The notes: a model not told the origin generated them from the letters alone. DNA of 64,000 bases from Clostridia bacterium (GCA_017467965.1 JAFUJZ010000008.1:1-64000); one strand, 5' to 3'. Shown: positions 8,703 to 16,925, numbered from the stretch's first letter. Translations and numbers: made by a program.

Positions 8703-10383
8703 ATTCTGTTACAAAAACTTCTGTAGGGCCGTCCGCTCCTCCAATTACACCAATAGCTGCTGCATCCATAAAGCTGATGTCTTCATCTGTAGGTGCTACG
8801 TATGCCGGGTTAGGTCTTACTATATCAAAATAATACTCGGGTTCTGTAAGGCTCATGCCATTGTCATCAAGAAGATAAATTTCCATGCTTTCAACCTGCG
8901 CACCGAGGATATAGTTAAGCACATCGATATGTACGTATATCTTTTCGTCTGCGGCATATGTACTCCAGTTATATTCAGAAACCGTAATAAAGGGTTTTCT
9001 ACCCCAAAGGTCAATATCATTGAGCTTGTAAGCATCTTCTCTGATATTGCCGTTTACTGTTACCGTGCCGAAATTGTCGCTTGTAAAGTCAATTTTTACG
9101 TCTCCGTTTTCTCCAAGCACTGCTGTACCTGTCAGCGAGTCCTCGTCATAGTAGGCAGAATCGAAGAATTCTTCGATATCAACATACATTCCGCCGCGTT
9201 CCATTTTACCCGATGTAAAATTCCAGAACTTTTCAGGCTGATAATCTGCCCAGTAATCGTCTTCGTAATAATAGTCGTCATTAAGCTCATACTCATCGTA
9301 GATAAGCTCTGCAAGACTTGTGCTGTTTTCTTCAGTGAGATTAGGCATCTGCACAACGTTTGCTTCGTTAACCTTATCAAACGTATTCTTTGTAATAAAA
9401 GTCATATCAATATCAGCCACATCACGTGTAAGGGGATACAAGTCTTCCTCTGCTGCACCCAAAGCTTCGGCAACATCAAATATATTGAAATCAACTCTTA
9501 TTCTTTCTTCGCTTTCAACAAGATAGTTATTTTTATCAAGCTTATACTTCAATACAACAGCGTCATTGTCAGAGAAAATACCCATTCCCTTTATCATTGT
9601 CTTGATTGCAGGTATATTTTCCTTGGTGATACCCATTGTTTCCAGTGATAAGCCCGATTCCTCCAAGGACGCCTGCATTTCTTCCAATGAGAAAATGATT
9701 TCAAAAACTTCAAATATTGTGTCCACAAAAGCGTCATTAGTAAACTTTAAAACAACATATTCGCCGTTCTTTTCCACCGTTGCATATTTTTCATATACCT
9801 TTATCAAATCAGCTGTAGCATCGTCATAGCTTGTCATATCCACAGTGCTCATGGCATCAACTATTTGCTGTTTCATTTCGGTGTTGTCTTCAACGCCTGT
9901 CAACACTGCGTCAAAAGCATCAACATAGATGTATTCGCCGTTCAAAGGATTCTGCACCACTATTTTGCAAGCGGCATTTTCCACGCTTGTACCGTCTATC
10001 TCAATCCACATTTTGCCTGTAAGGTCAGCCAAAAATTTCAAATCCTCGCTGAACTCTACTGGGATAACGGGGTTAAGTGCCATATAAACCTTTGCTGCTT
10101 TATTGTTTGAGCTTGTTTCTGCCTGGACTTTTGCATTAATCTTTGTTTTCAAAAGACTTTCAACCAGATACTGTACATCAAAGCCGGCATCTGCATTTAA
10201 TACACTCAAGAAATCCAAGGGTTTGTTAAGCTCCACATAAAATTCACTTGTGCCTTCATAGCTTGTATAATCCATTTTCATGAAATCAAGTGAGGTTTCC
10301 GTTTCTTTTGTTGCCGCAAAGGCAGGCTGTGCAAAGCTAAAAAGCATCATAACAGCACAAACAATTGCCAACAGTTTTTTCAT
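8701..10383 (-). CDS. Secreted protein of unknown function ending in a GGADGPT tail
   Basis: A 560-residue exported protein I do not recognise. MKKLLAIVCAVMMLFSFAQ and AFA form a signal peptide with an Ala-x-Ala site. About 470 residues of mixed alpha/beta sequence follow, rich in Asp, Glu and Lys, with a run of Asp and Tyr near the middle (ELNDDYYYEDDYWADY). No catalytic motif is evident. The last 20 residues contain IGVIGGADGPTEVF, nearly the sodium-site signature of oxaloacetate decarboxylase beta subunits, although nothing else of that membrane protein is present. The start is the ATG with AAGGAGT eight bases upstream, not the GTG three codons earlier. The promoter lies inside the terminator hairpin of cpsB. 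Confidence 0.75.
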   Translation of the reverse strand: MKKLLAIVCAVMMLFSFAQPAFAATKETETSLDFMKMDYTSYEGTSEFYVELNKPLDFLSVLNADAGFDVQYLVESLLKTKINAKVQAETSSNNKAAKVYMALNPVIPVEFSEDLKFLADLTGKMWIEIDGTSVENAACKIVVQNPLNGEYIYVDAFDAVLTGVEDNTEMKQQIVDAMSTVDMTSYDDATADLIKVYEKYATVEKNGEYVVLKFTNDAFVDTIFEVFEIIFSLEEMQASLEESGLSLETMGITKENIPAIKTMIKGMGIFSDNDAVVLKYKLDKNNYLVESEERIRVDFNIFDVAEALGAAEEDLYPLTRDVADIDMTFITKNTFDKVNEANVVQMPNLTEENSTSLAELIYDEYELNDDYYYEDDYWADYQPEKFWNFTSGKMERGGMYVDIEEFFDSAYYDEDSLTGTAVLGENGDVKIDFTSDNFGTVTVNGNIREDAYKLNDIDLWGRKPFITVSEYNWSTYAADEKIYVHIDVLNYILGAQVESMEIYLLDDNGMSLTEPEYYFDIVRPNPAYVAPTDEDISFMDAAAIGVIGGADGPTEVFVTE

Positions 10384-10416
10384 ATTGATCACTCCTTATT
10401 TTTTACTATCAAATAC

Positions 10417-10457
10417 AAAAGGTATAATAATAGCTCTATACTATTATTATACCTTTT
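10417..10457 (-). terminator. Terminator of the cps operon, with a promoter embedded in its stem
   Basis: A perfect 17-bp stem (10417-10433 with 10441-10457) and 7-base loop, ending in a T-rich tract on the minus strand. It follows the cpsB stop codon by 20 bases. The -10 box of the next gene's promoter lies in the 5' arm. Confidence 0.85.
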
Positions 10458-10474
10458 TACATTTAGTATGTCAA
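10446..10474 (-). promoter_or_regulatory. Sigma-A promoter of the secreted protein gene, inside the cps terminator
   Basis: TTGACA (10469-10474), 17 bases, TATAAT (10446-10451) on the minus strand, both boxes perfect. The start site is expected near 10439, within the hairpin loop, so the new transcript lacks the 5' arm and cannot form the terminator. Confidence 0.85.
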
Positions 10475-10477
10475 TAT

Positions 10478-11179
10478 TTACAGACCAAGGATTTTTTCCG
10501 CATTTAAGCCAAAAAGTTCATCAGCAGTATTAGGAAATTTTTTCCTTGCCTTCTCATATGCACTCTGCATATTGCATTTTCTGCTTGTGGTGTTGTGCAT
10601 ATCACTCGATATTATGTATCTATGCTTATACCCCAAAAGCTTTTTCAAAAGTCCTCTGTCCGAAAAGTGCAAAAATCTCGACGCATTCACTTGATACTTA
10701 ACATCAAGCCCCTTAAAATCTGACATCATTTTTTCCCATTCGGGATAACGGTCAACATGTGCGACCAAAATTTTTATTCCCTTGCGGTTCATTTCATAAA
10801 TCCATTCCGCCCATATGGGATTTGCCTTCGTCATGGGAAATTCCAAAAGCAAATAATTTGTACCGGTATAACAAACCCTTTCAAGTCCGTCATAGCGATT
10901 CAAGTCATTATCCAAGTATACTTCTCCACCAAGAATAAGCTTGGGATATTCTCCGCCTTGCTTTTGCATTTCCTCCTCAAGAATTTTAAGAGCGTTTTCT
11001 CTGTTTGTCAAAAATTCTTCAAGGTCCTTTTGTTTATGTATTATACAGTGCGGTGTAGCTGCACACAGCTCAACACCCTGTCTAAAGCTGTCAGAAAGCA
11101 TATCAAGGCTATCTTTTACGGTTTTTGCACCGTCATCAACATTAGGCAAACAATGTGAATGTAAATCCTTCAGCTTCAT
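10478..11179 (-). CDS. cpsB: CpsB/YwqE-type tyrosine-protein phosphatase (PHP family)
   Basis: A 233-residue metal-dependent phosphatase of the PHP superfamily that dephosphorylates bacterial tyrosine kinases such as CpsD. The start MKLKDLHSHCLPNVDDGAKT carries the metal-binding HSHCLPxxDDG motif; further expected ligands are in ATPHCI, in LLLEFP and near ISSDMHN. The length fits the family. Its ATG overlaps the TGA of the upstream kinase gene (ATGA), indicating tight coupling. With the two preceding genes it forms the classic chain-length regulator, kinase and phosphatase set. No glycosyltransferase or polymerase gene is adjacent, so the polysaccharide controlled must be encoded elsewhere. 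Confidence 0.92.
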   Translation of the reverse strand: MKLKDLHSHCLPNVDDGAKTVKDSLDMLSDSFRQGVELCAATPHCIIHKQKDLEEFLTNRENALKILEEEMQKQGGEYPKLILGGEVYLDNDLNRYDGLERVCYTGTNYLLLEFPMTKANPIWAEWIYEMNRKGIKILVAHVDRYPEWEKMMSDFKGLDVKYQVNASRFLHFSDRGLLKKLLGYKHRYIISSDMHNTTSRKCNMQSAYEKARKKFPNTADELFGLNAEKILGL

Positions 11180-11976
11180 TGTTCATCATCGTCCTGATAC
11201 TTGTAATCATACCGGTAGTCATATTTGTAGCCGTACTTATAACCATACTTATATCCATACTTGCCGCCTTTTTTGTAGTAGCTGTAAGCTTTTCTGTTTT
11301 CTTCGCCGCCAAGCATTGCAACACCGATAATCTTTTTGCCTGTATTCTGAAGCGTTTCCATAGTGTCATCAAGGAGTTCAAATGTTGTTACGTCCTTACG
11401 CACAACAATAATAGCACCACTGCAAACCTTCATAGCAACAGCTGCATCTGTAACAACTGTCACGGGAGGTGTATCAACGAATATGTAATCATATCTCTGC
11501 TTCAAATCCTCAATAAGCTTGCCGAACTCTTCGGATTCCAAAAGTTCTGCAGGGTTGGGAGGGATTTCGCCTGCCGTAAGCACATCAAGATTCTGTCTGA
11601 CGCCCTTCTTTATAGCTTTATCAAGAGTTATAAATCCGCAAAGGACATTAGATACGCCGTCCTTCTTTTCCAGTTCAAGATAACGGTGAACACGGCTCTT
11701 ACGAAGGTCACAGTCAACAAGCATAACTCGTGCACCTGTCTGCGCAAAGGTTATCGCAAGGTTTATTGTAGTAGTTGTTTTACCTTCACCGGGAGTGGAG
11801 CTTGTAACAACAATTGCTCTTCCGTGATCTTTCTTTGTCATAGAAAACATGATGTTTGTTCTCATTGACTTGTATGTTTCTACAACAGTAAAGTCAGAGT
11901 CTTTGTTTAAAATTCTATGCAAAGTCTCTTGAGAGTCATCGTGTACTTTCTTGTTTTTGTTTGCAAATAATTTCAT
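11176..11976 (-). CDS. cpsD: CpsD/YwqD-type tyrosine kinase with a long tyrosine-rich tail
   Basis: A 266-residue BY-kinase (bacterial tyrosine autokinase). The Walker A motif is STPGEGKTTTTINLA, Walker A' is VMLVDCDLRKSR and Walker B is YIFVDTPP. It acts in the cytosol together with the membrane activator encoded just upstream, controlling polysaccharide assembly through phosphorylation of its own C-terminal tyrosine cluster. That cluster is unusually dense: the last 35 residues hold a dozen Tyr in an alternating Y-K-Y-G / Y-D-Y-K pattern followed by an acidic end, DDDEQ. The start has GGAGGG nine bases upstream. The gene overlaps cpsB by four bases. Confidence 0.93.
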   Translation of the reverse strand: MKLFANKNKKVHDDSQETLHRILNKDSDFTVVETYKSMRTNIMFSMTKKDHGRAIVVTSSTPGEGKTTTTINLAITFAQTGARVMLVDCDLRKSRVHRYLELEKKDGVSNVLCGFITLDKAIKKGVRQNLDVLTAGEIPPNPAELLESEEFGKLIEDLKQRYDYIFVDTPPVTVVTDAAVAMKVCSGAIIVVRKDVTTFELLDDTMETLQNTGKKIIGVAMLGGEENRKAYSYYKKGGKYGYKYGYKYGYKYDYRYDYKYQDDDEQ

Positions 11977-11989
11977 CTTAACTCCCTCC

Positions 11990-12673
11990 TTACTGATAAA
12001 TCTCGCCTAAAACGGATATGTTATATCTCTTTGCAACGTCTTCACTCTTGTGAATTTTTGTATCAAAGAGGTTTCTTATAACAACAATTGCACAGCCTAA
12101 CACAAAACCGATTACTGCGCCCAACAAACCTTGCTTTGCTACGCCCTTATCCATAGGTGCAGAAGGCGGTACAACCTCATCAACAATTTTAATGGTACCT
12201 TCATCAAAAACGTCGCCCAATGTCTCGGGAGCATTACGTACAATGCTTTCGGCAACCATATAAGCGTCCTTGGGATTGTTTGCCACAACGGAAATCTGCA
12301 TGAGTTCTGTATTACCAACTGGAGAAACCGTTGTCATTCCATTGATTCTGCTCCAAGACATCTTGCCACCTATATCTTCACTTACTTTAGCAAGAAAAGT
12401 TCTTGTTTTAAGAATTTCCTGATATGTAGCACTCATACTTTTTGCAGTATTGATGTCCTGCTGGCTGATTCCTTCATCCTCTTCATATTCAGCCCTGTTA
12501 CTTACGTAAAGCATGCCGCTTGCAACATAAGTATCATCTGTAAAGAACTCAACTCTTACAACAGCCAATATGGCAAGGATAGCCGCAAGAGCAATAAGTA
12601 AAAGCTTATACGTCCACAAGCTTTTCGCTATTTCCATAAGGTCAATATAATCATTATTCTTAAAAGAACCCAT
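11990..12673 (-). CDS. cpsC: CpsC/YwqC-type Wzz chain-length determinant and kinase activator
   Basis: A 227-residue membrane protein of the Wzz family. It has a cytoplasmic N-terminus (DYIDLMEIAKSLWTYK), one transmembrane helix (about 28-46), a mainly extracytoplasmic domain with the family's pattern of GLYVS-like and NP-A-- segments (VVANNPKDAYMVAE), and a second helix (about 178-200) with PxxP-like VVPPSAP before it. In Firmicutes the short form lacks the kinase, which is supplied by CpsD encoded 13 bases downstream. AAGGAGCGAGTAAT sets the start. It is the first gene of the cps transcript and has a clear promoter. Confidence 0.9.
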   Translation of the reverse strand: MGSFKNNDYIDLMEIAKSLWTYKLLLIALAAILAILAVVRVEFFTDDTYVASGMLYVSNRAEYEEDEGISQQDINTAKSMSATYQEILKTRTFLAKVSEDIGGKMSWSRINGMTTVSPVGNTELMQISVVANNPKDAYMVAESIVRNAPETLGDVFDEGTIKIVDEVVPPSAPMDKGVAKQGLLGAVIGFVLGCAIVVIRNLFDTKIHKSEDVAKRYNISVLGEIYQ

Positions 12674-12717
12674 ATTACTCGCTCCTTAAAATATAATTTT
12701 CCATTATAACCTATTAT

Positions 12718-12746
12718 ATTTTATAATATTTTTAACTTTTTGTCAA
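12718..12746 (-). promoter_or_regulatory. Sigma-A promoter of cpsCDB
   Basis: TTGACA (12741-12746), 17 bases of AT-rich spacer, TAAAAT (12718-12723) on the minus strand. It starts only 18 bases beyond the tsf terminator. Confidence 0.8.
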
Positions 12747-12763
12747 TATTTTAACCACACAAA

Positions 12764-12793
12764 AAAAGGACCTGTGTTACCACAAGTCCTTTT
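12764..12793 (-). terminator. Terminator of rpsB-tsf
   Basis: AAAAGGAC-TGTG pairs with CACA-GTCCTTTT with one mismatch and a 4-base loop, 19 bases past the tsf stop; the minus strand continues in Ts. Confidence 0.82.
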
Positions 12794-12811
12794 ATATATT
12801 CCTTTTCGGAA

Positions 12812-13729
12812 TTACTTCATCATGCTTGCAACTTCATCTGCGAAGTTTTCTTCTTTCTTTTCAAGACCTTCGCCTCTTTCAAGACGAGCAAAGCATTCGA
12901 TTTCGATAGTTGTGCCAAGGCTCTTTGCAACTTCTTCTGTATAAGCCTTAACTGTCTGGTCAGGATTCTTAACGTATTCCTGTTCAACAAGGCAGTTTTC
13001 CTTGTAGTACTTCTGGATTCTACCTGCAACCATCTTTTCAGCGATGTTAGCGGGCTTACCTTCGTTGATAGCCTGAGCCATAAGGATTTCCTTTTCCTTT
13101 TCAACTACTTCAGTGGGTACTTCGTCTCTCTTTAAGAAAGCGGGGTTGATAGCAGCAATCTGCATAGCAACGTTCTTAGCATAAGCTACGAATTCTTCAG
13201 AAGCACATACGGAAGCGTCACCAACGTTGAACTTAACCATAACGCCGATTCTGCCTTCGCCGTGAACATAACCGATAAGGTTACCTTCGTATCTTACAAA
13301 ACGACGGATGTTCATGTTTTCGCCGATTGTAGCAATCTTTTCCTTAAGAGCATCGTCAACTGTTTTGCCATTTTCCATTTCAAGAGCAAGAAGAGCGTCA
13401 ACGTCAGCGGGGTTCTGCTTAAGAATAACTGTAGCAACACTTGCTACAAAGTTACGGAATTCTTCGTTCTTTGCAACGAAGTCTGTTTCAGCATTTACTT
13501 CGAGAACTACGCCTGCCTTGCATTCATCACAAATGCTTACAGTTACGAGACCTTCGGAAGCAATTCTGCCAGCCTTCTTAGCAGCTGTAGCAAGACCTTT
13601 TTCTCTGAGGAATTCAACAGCCTTTTCCATGTCACCATCAGTTGCAGCGAGAGCCTTTTTACAGTCCATCATACCGCAGCCTGTCTTTTCTCTTAATTCT
13701 TTAACGATCTGAGCAGTAATAGCAGCCAT
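12812..13729 (-). CDS. tsf: Elongation factor Ts
   Basis: A 305-residue cytosolic nucleotide-exchange factor for EF-Tu. The start MAAITAQIVKELREKTGCGM and the motifs MDCKKAL, KAGRIASEG and ETDFVAKNEEF are diagnostic of the UBA-like N-terminal domain and the exchange core. Two dimerisation subdomains follow, and the length is normal. The ribosome site AAGGAGG lies eight bases before the ATG. It sits 17 bases after rpsB in the conserved rpsB-tsf pair. Confidence 0.98.
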   Translation of the reverse strand: MAAITAQIVKELREKTGCGMMDCKKALAATDGDMEKAVEFLREKGLATAAKKAGRIASEGLVTVSICDECKAGVVLEVNAETDFVAKNEEFRNFVASVATVILKQNPADVDALLALEMENGKTVDDALKEKIATIGENMNIRRFVRYEGNLIGYVHGEGRIGVMVKFNVGDASVCASEEFVAYAKNVAMQIAAINPAFLKRDEVPTEVVEKEKEILMAQAINEGKPANIAEKMVAGRIQKYYKENCLVEQEYVKNPDQTVKAYTEEVAKSLGTTIEIECFARLERGEGLEKKEENFADEVASMMK

Positions 13730-13746
13730 TGTAATATCCTCCTTAA

Positions 13747-14484
13747 TTATTCTACTGTGATTTCGATTTCTTCAGCTGTTTCTTCAGCTGCTGCACCCAT
13801 TTTGCCTTCTCTGCCTTCAACAACAGCGTTAGCAATTGTGCTTGTTACGAGCTTAACGGCACGGATAGCATCATCGTTACCGGGAATTACGTAATCAACT
13901 TCTTCGGGGTCACAGTTTGTATCAACGATTGCAACAACGGGAATACCGAGCTTCTTAGCTTCGCTGATTGCAATCTTTTCCTTTCTGGGGTCAACAACAA
14001 ACATAGCAGCAGGAGTCTTCTTGAGGTTCTTGATACCGCCAAGATACTTTTCGAGCTTTTCCATTTCGCCAAGGAGAAGGCTTACTTCCTTCTTGGGGAG
14101 AAGATCGAATGTACCGTCTTCCTGCATCTTGTGAAGCTGTTCAAGACGGTCAATTCTCTTCTTGATTGTCTTGAAGTTTGTAAGCATACCGCCGAGCCAA
14201 CGAGCATCAACGTAGTGCATACCAACACGGATAGCTTCTTCCTTAATTGTTTCCTGAGCCTGCTTCTTTGTACCAACGAAAAGAACTTCGCCGCCCTCCT
14301 GAGCGATTTCACGTACAAAGTCGTAAGCTTCTTCGATCTTCTTTACTGTCTTCTGAAGGTCGATGATGTAGATACCATTTCTTTCTGTGAAAATGTATTC
14401 TGCCATCTTGGGGTTCCATCTTCTTGTCTGGTGACCAAAGTGTACACCTGCTTCAAGAAGCTGCTTCATAGAAATAACTGACAT
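13747..14484 (-). CDS. rpsB: 30S ribosomal protein S2
   Basis: A 245-residue ribosomal protein. [51 protein letters not shown] and the [20 protein letters not shown] region all match S2. The C-terminus has an acidic extension ([14 protein letters not shown]). First gene of the rpsB-tsf transcript, with a strong promoter about 155 bases upstream and a folded leader between. The ribosome site is GAGAGGTGTTTAAAC. Confidence 0.98.
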   Translation of the reverse strand: MSVISMKQLLEAGVHFGHQTRRWNPKMAEYIFTERNGIYIIDLQKTVKKIEEAYDFVREIAQEGGEVLFVGTKKQAQETIKEEAIRVGMHYVDARWLGGMLTNFKTIKKRIDRLEQLHKMQEDGTFDLLPKKEVSLLLGEMEKLEKYLGGIKNLKKTPAAMFVVDPRKEKIAISEAKKLGIPVVAIVDTNCDPEEVDYVIPGNDDAIRAVKLVTSTIANAVVEGREGKMGAAAEETAEEIEITVE

Positions 14485-14499
14485 GTTTAAACACCTCTC

Positions 14500-14630
14500 T
14501 TTTATTTAGTTTTTTTACCCTCTCACCATGTCAAAATGAAAAGGCAGCCTCCACTCTCCTCAATGTGTCCGCCAACCTCGTTTTTACGGGGCACCGGGCG
14601 GCACTCAGAGAATGTGTGAATTTTTCATGC
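14500..14630 (-). promoter_or_regulatory. Structured rpsB leader, candidate autoregulatory RNA
   Basis: Between the rpsB promoter and start codon, the minus-strand RNA holds complementary blocks: TGCCGCC pairs with GGCGGAC, CATTCTC with GAGAGTG, around an internal GCCCCGTAAAAACGAGG hairpin. Ribosomal protein operons often carry such leaders for feedback by the encoded protein. I do not recognise a named family, so the role in S2 control is inferred. Confidence 0.45.
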
Positions 14631-14636
14631 CTTGGT

Positions 14637-14665
14637 ATTGTACCATAACACAAAAAAGTTGTCAA
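14637..14665 (-). promoter_or_regulatory. Strong sigma-A promoter of rpsB-tsf
   Basis: TTGACA (14660-14665), exactly 17 bases, TACAAT (14637-14642) on the minus strand, with a TG two bases before the -10. The -35 box lies inside the 3' arm of the nadC terminator. Confidence 0.88.
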
Positions 14666-14685
14666 TAGAAAATGACAACTTTTTT
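14652..14685 (-). terminator. Terminator of nadBC
   Basis: AAAAAAGTTGTCA (14652-14664) pairs perfectly with TGACAACTTTTTT (14673-14685) around an 8-base loop, directly after the nadC stop. Symmetric A/T tracts let it act in both directions. Confidence 0.86.
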
Positions 14686-14692
14686 TGCATTT

Positions 14693-15544
14693 TTATATAG
14701 CATGTAAATTTTTAAGGGACACGTCCAGAATAGGTGCAGAATGTGTAAGTGCACCGCTTGATACAAAGTCAACACCGATATCTGTAATTCTCTTGATGTT
14801 TTCAGCAGTTACGTTGCCGGAGCACTCAGTAAGAGCACGTCCTGCAATAATCTTAACTGCTTCTCTCATATCGTCGTCCGTCATGTTGTCGAGCATGATG
14901 ATATCTGCGCCTGCTTCAACAGCTTCACGAACCATGTCAAGGTTTTCACATTCAACCTCAATCTTTGTTACAAAGGAAATATAATCCCTCGCCATTTTAA
15001 CTGCCTTAGTTACACCGCCTGCGGCACCTATGTGGTTATCCTTAAGCATTACGCAGTCGGAAAGATTATAACGGTGGTTGTTGCCGCCGCCCTGCTTAAC
15101 AGCGTACTTTTCAAAAATACGCATATTGGGAGTTGTTTTACGTGTATCAAGAAGCTTTGTATTTGTTCCTTCAAGTAAAGAAGCAACCTTCTTTGTATAT
15201 GTAGCGATACCGCTCATTCTCTGAAGGTAGTTAAGCGCTGTTCTTTCGCCGGAAAGAAGCACTCTTATATCGCCTGTTACTGTTGCAAGAAGCTGCTTGT
15301 TCTTGACTTCGTCGCCATCCTTAACGTAAAGCTCTGTAACAGTATTTTCGTCCAAAAGCTCAAACACTCTCTTAAAGATATCCAGTCCTGCTATAACGCC
15401 GTCTTCCTTACAGATAAGCTGAACCTCGCCCTTCTGATAGTTGGGCATAACAGCCTGTGTGGAAATATCTTCGCTTGTAATATCCTCTTTGAGTGCCGCT
15501 AAGATTAAATCGTCACAAACTAATTTCATTGTAATATCATTCAC
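14693..15544 (-). CDS. nadC: Nicotinate-nucleotide pyrophosphorylase (carboxylating), quinolinate phosphoribosyltransferase
   Basis: A 283-residue enzyme that converts quinolinate and PRPP to nicotinate mononucleotide in NAD synthesis. Family motifs: ALKEDITSEDIS at the N-terminus, LNYLQRMSGIAT, LLDTRKTTPNMR, EKYAVKQGGGNNHRYNL, MLKDNHI, and IEVECENLD / MLDNMTDD of the barrel. The best start is a GTG (15544) with AAGGAGAG seven bases upstream, giving MNDITMKLV; a longer reading has no ribosome site. It overlaps the nadB stop by eight bases, so the pair is translationally coupled. The quinolinate synthase gene nadA is not beside it. Confidence 0.96.
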   Translation of the reverse strand: MNDITMKLVCDDLILAALKEDITSEDISTQAVMPNYQKGEVQLICKEDGVIAGLDIFKRVFELLDENTVTELYVKDGDEVKNKQLLATVTGDIRVLLSGERTALNYLQRMSGIATYTKKVASLLEGTNTKLLDTRKTTPNMRIFEKYAVKQGGGNNHRYNLSDCVMLKDNHIGAAGGVTKAVKMARDYISFVTKIEVECENLDMVREAVEAGADIIMLDNMTDDDMREAVKIIAGRALTECSGNVTAENIKRITDIGVDFVSSGALTHSAPILDVSLKNLHAI

Positions 15545-16853
15545 GGTTTTTTCTCTCCTTTTCAATTTCATCTAAAACAAGTTTCTTATACTTTTCGCGA
15601 AGCGCGTCAAGGTCTGTATACTTTTCTTTTTCTGTTTCCTTTTCAAAGTCTACACCCATGCCATTTTCTTCTGCATTTTTTGCATAATAGTCATATTTTT
15701 CGGTAATTTCCTTTGCGGCACGCTTTGCAAACACAATTGCCTCAAGGAGCGAATTTGACGCCAATCGGTTTGCACCGTGTACACCGTTACAGGCAGTTTC
15801 GCCTACAGCATACAGGTTGTCCATTGTAGTTTTGGAGTTTTTATCAACCTTGATGCCGCCCATAAAGTAATGCTGAGCCGGTGTAATCGGGATAGGCTCT
15901 TTTGTTATATCATACCCGTGCTTTAAGCACTTTTCGTAAATATTGGGAAAATGGCTCTTGATTTCCTCTTCTCCGATAGGCGTAAGGTCAAGCCAAACGT
16001 GCTCGCTGCCCTCTTTTTCCATTTCGGCAAAGATTGCATTGGCCACTACATCACGGGGAAGTAATTCTTCAACAAATCTCTCCATTTTGGAGTTTTTAAG
16101 AAGTCCACCTTCTCCGCGGCAGGATTCACTGATTAAAAATCTTCTGCCGTACTGTTTTGAGTAGAAAGCCGTAGGATGAATCTGCACATAATCCATATCC
16201 AAAAGGTCAATACCGTGTTCGATACAGATTGCCTGTGCATCGCCTGTCAGATGACGGTAGTTTGTGGAGTCCTTATAAAGCCCCCCGATACCACCTGTTG
16301 CAAAAACAGTACAGTCAGCCTTTACTGCTTCAAGCTTTCCGTCCTTGTCAACGCCTATAATGCCAAGGCACACATTGTCACGGGCAATAATATCAATCAT
16401 GGTGAAATGCTCAATAATCCTTACATTATCAAGCTCTTTTACCCTCTCAAGCATTGTTGAGGTAATTTCTTTACCTGTAATATCCTCGTGAAAAAGTATT
16501 CTCTCAGTAGAATGAGCGCCCTCACGGGTATACTTGAGCTCTCCGTTTTCATCTCTTTCAAAATCCACGCCCCAACCGATAAGGTCGTTTATAACATCAC
16601 GTGAATGTGTAATCATAATATCCACACTTTCAGGATTGTTTTCGTAATGACCGGCTCTCATGGTATCTTCATAAAAGCTGTCATAGTCGTCTTCATTTTT
16701 CAAAACACAGATACCGCCCTGTGCAAGAAAAGAGTCGTTCCTCTCAGCATTATCCTTTGTAACAATAAGAATGTCCATACTCTTGGGCAGATTAAGTGCA
16801 CAGTTAAGAGCGGATGCACCGCTGCCGACAATCACAACCTGAGCCGTAAGCAT
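15537..16853 (-). CDS. nadB: L-aspartate oxidase
   Basis: A 438-residue FAD enzyme that oxidises L-aspartate to iminoaspartate, the first step of NAD synthesis. The FAD-binding glycine loop is VVIVGSGASALNCAL; family segments include DSFLAQGGICV, HSTERILFHEDITG, ATGGIGGLY, DMDYVQIHPTAF, ESCRGEGGLL, PAQHYFMGGI and GVHGANRLASNSLLEA. It is shorter than the E. coli enzyme at the C-terminus. The ribosome site is GGGAGGAAACAT(A). In anaerobes fumarate is the likely electron acceptor (family knowledge). It leads the nadB-nadC transcript from the promoter at 16889-16917. Confidence 0.96.
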   Translation of the reverse strand: MLTAQVVIVGSGASALNCALNLPKSMDILIVTKDNAERNDSFLAQGGICVLKNEDDYDSFYEDTMRAGHYENNPESVDIMITHSRDVINDLIGWGVDFERDENGELKYTREGAHSTERILFHEDITGKEITSTMLERVKELDNVRIIEHFTMIDIIARDNVCLGIIGVDKDGKLEAVKADCTVFATGGIGGLYKDSTNYRHLTGDAQAICIEHGIDLLDMDYVQIHPTAFYSKQYGRRFLISESCRGEGGLLKNSKMERFVEELLPRDVVANAIFAEMEKEGSEHVWLDLTPIGEEEIKSHFPNIYEKCLKHGYDITKEPIPITPAQHYFMGGIKVDKNSKTTMDNLYAVGETACNGVHGANRLASNSLLEAIVFAKRAAKEITEKYDYYAKNAEENGMGVDFEKETEKEKYTDLDALREKYKKLVLDEIEKERKNRE

Positions 16854-16888
16854 ATATGTTTCCTCCCATTATATTCATATATACCTTT

Positions 16889-16917
16889 ATTTTACATCAA
16901 TACAAAAAAAGTGTCAA
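16889..16917 (-). promoter_or_regulatory. Sigma-A promoter of nadBC
   Basis: TTGACA (16912-16917), 17 bases, TAAAAT (16889-16894) on the minus strand, immediately behind the T tract of the preceding gene's terminator. No NiaR or NrtR operator was recognised. Confidence 0.82.
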
Positions 16918-16925
16918 GAAAAAAA

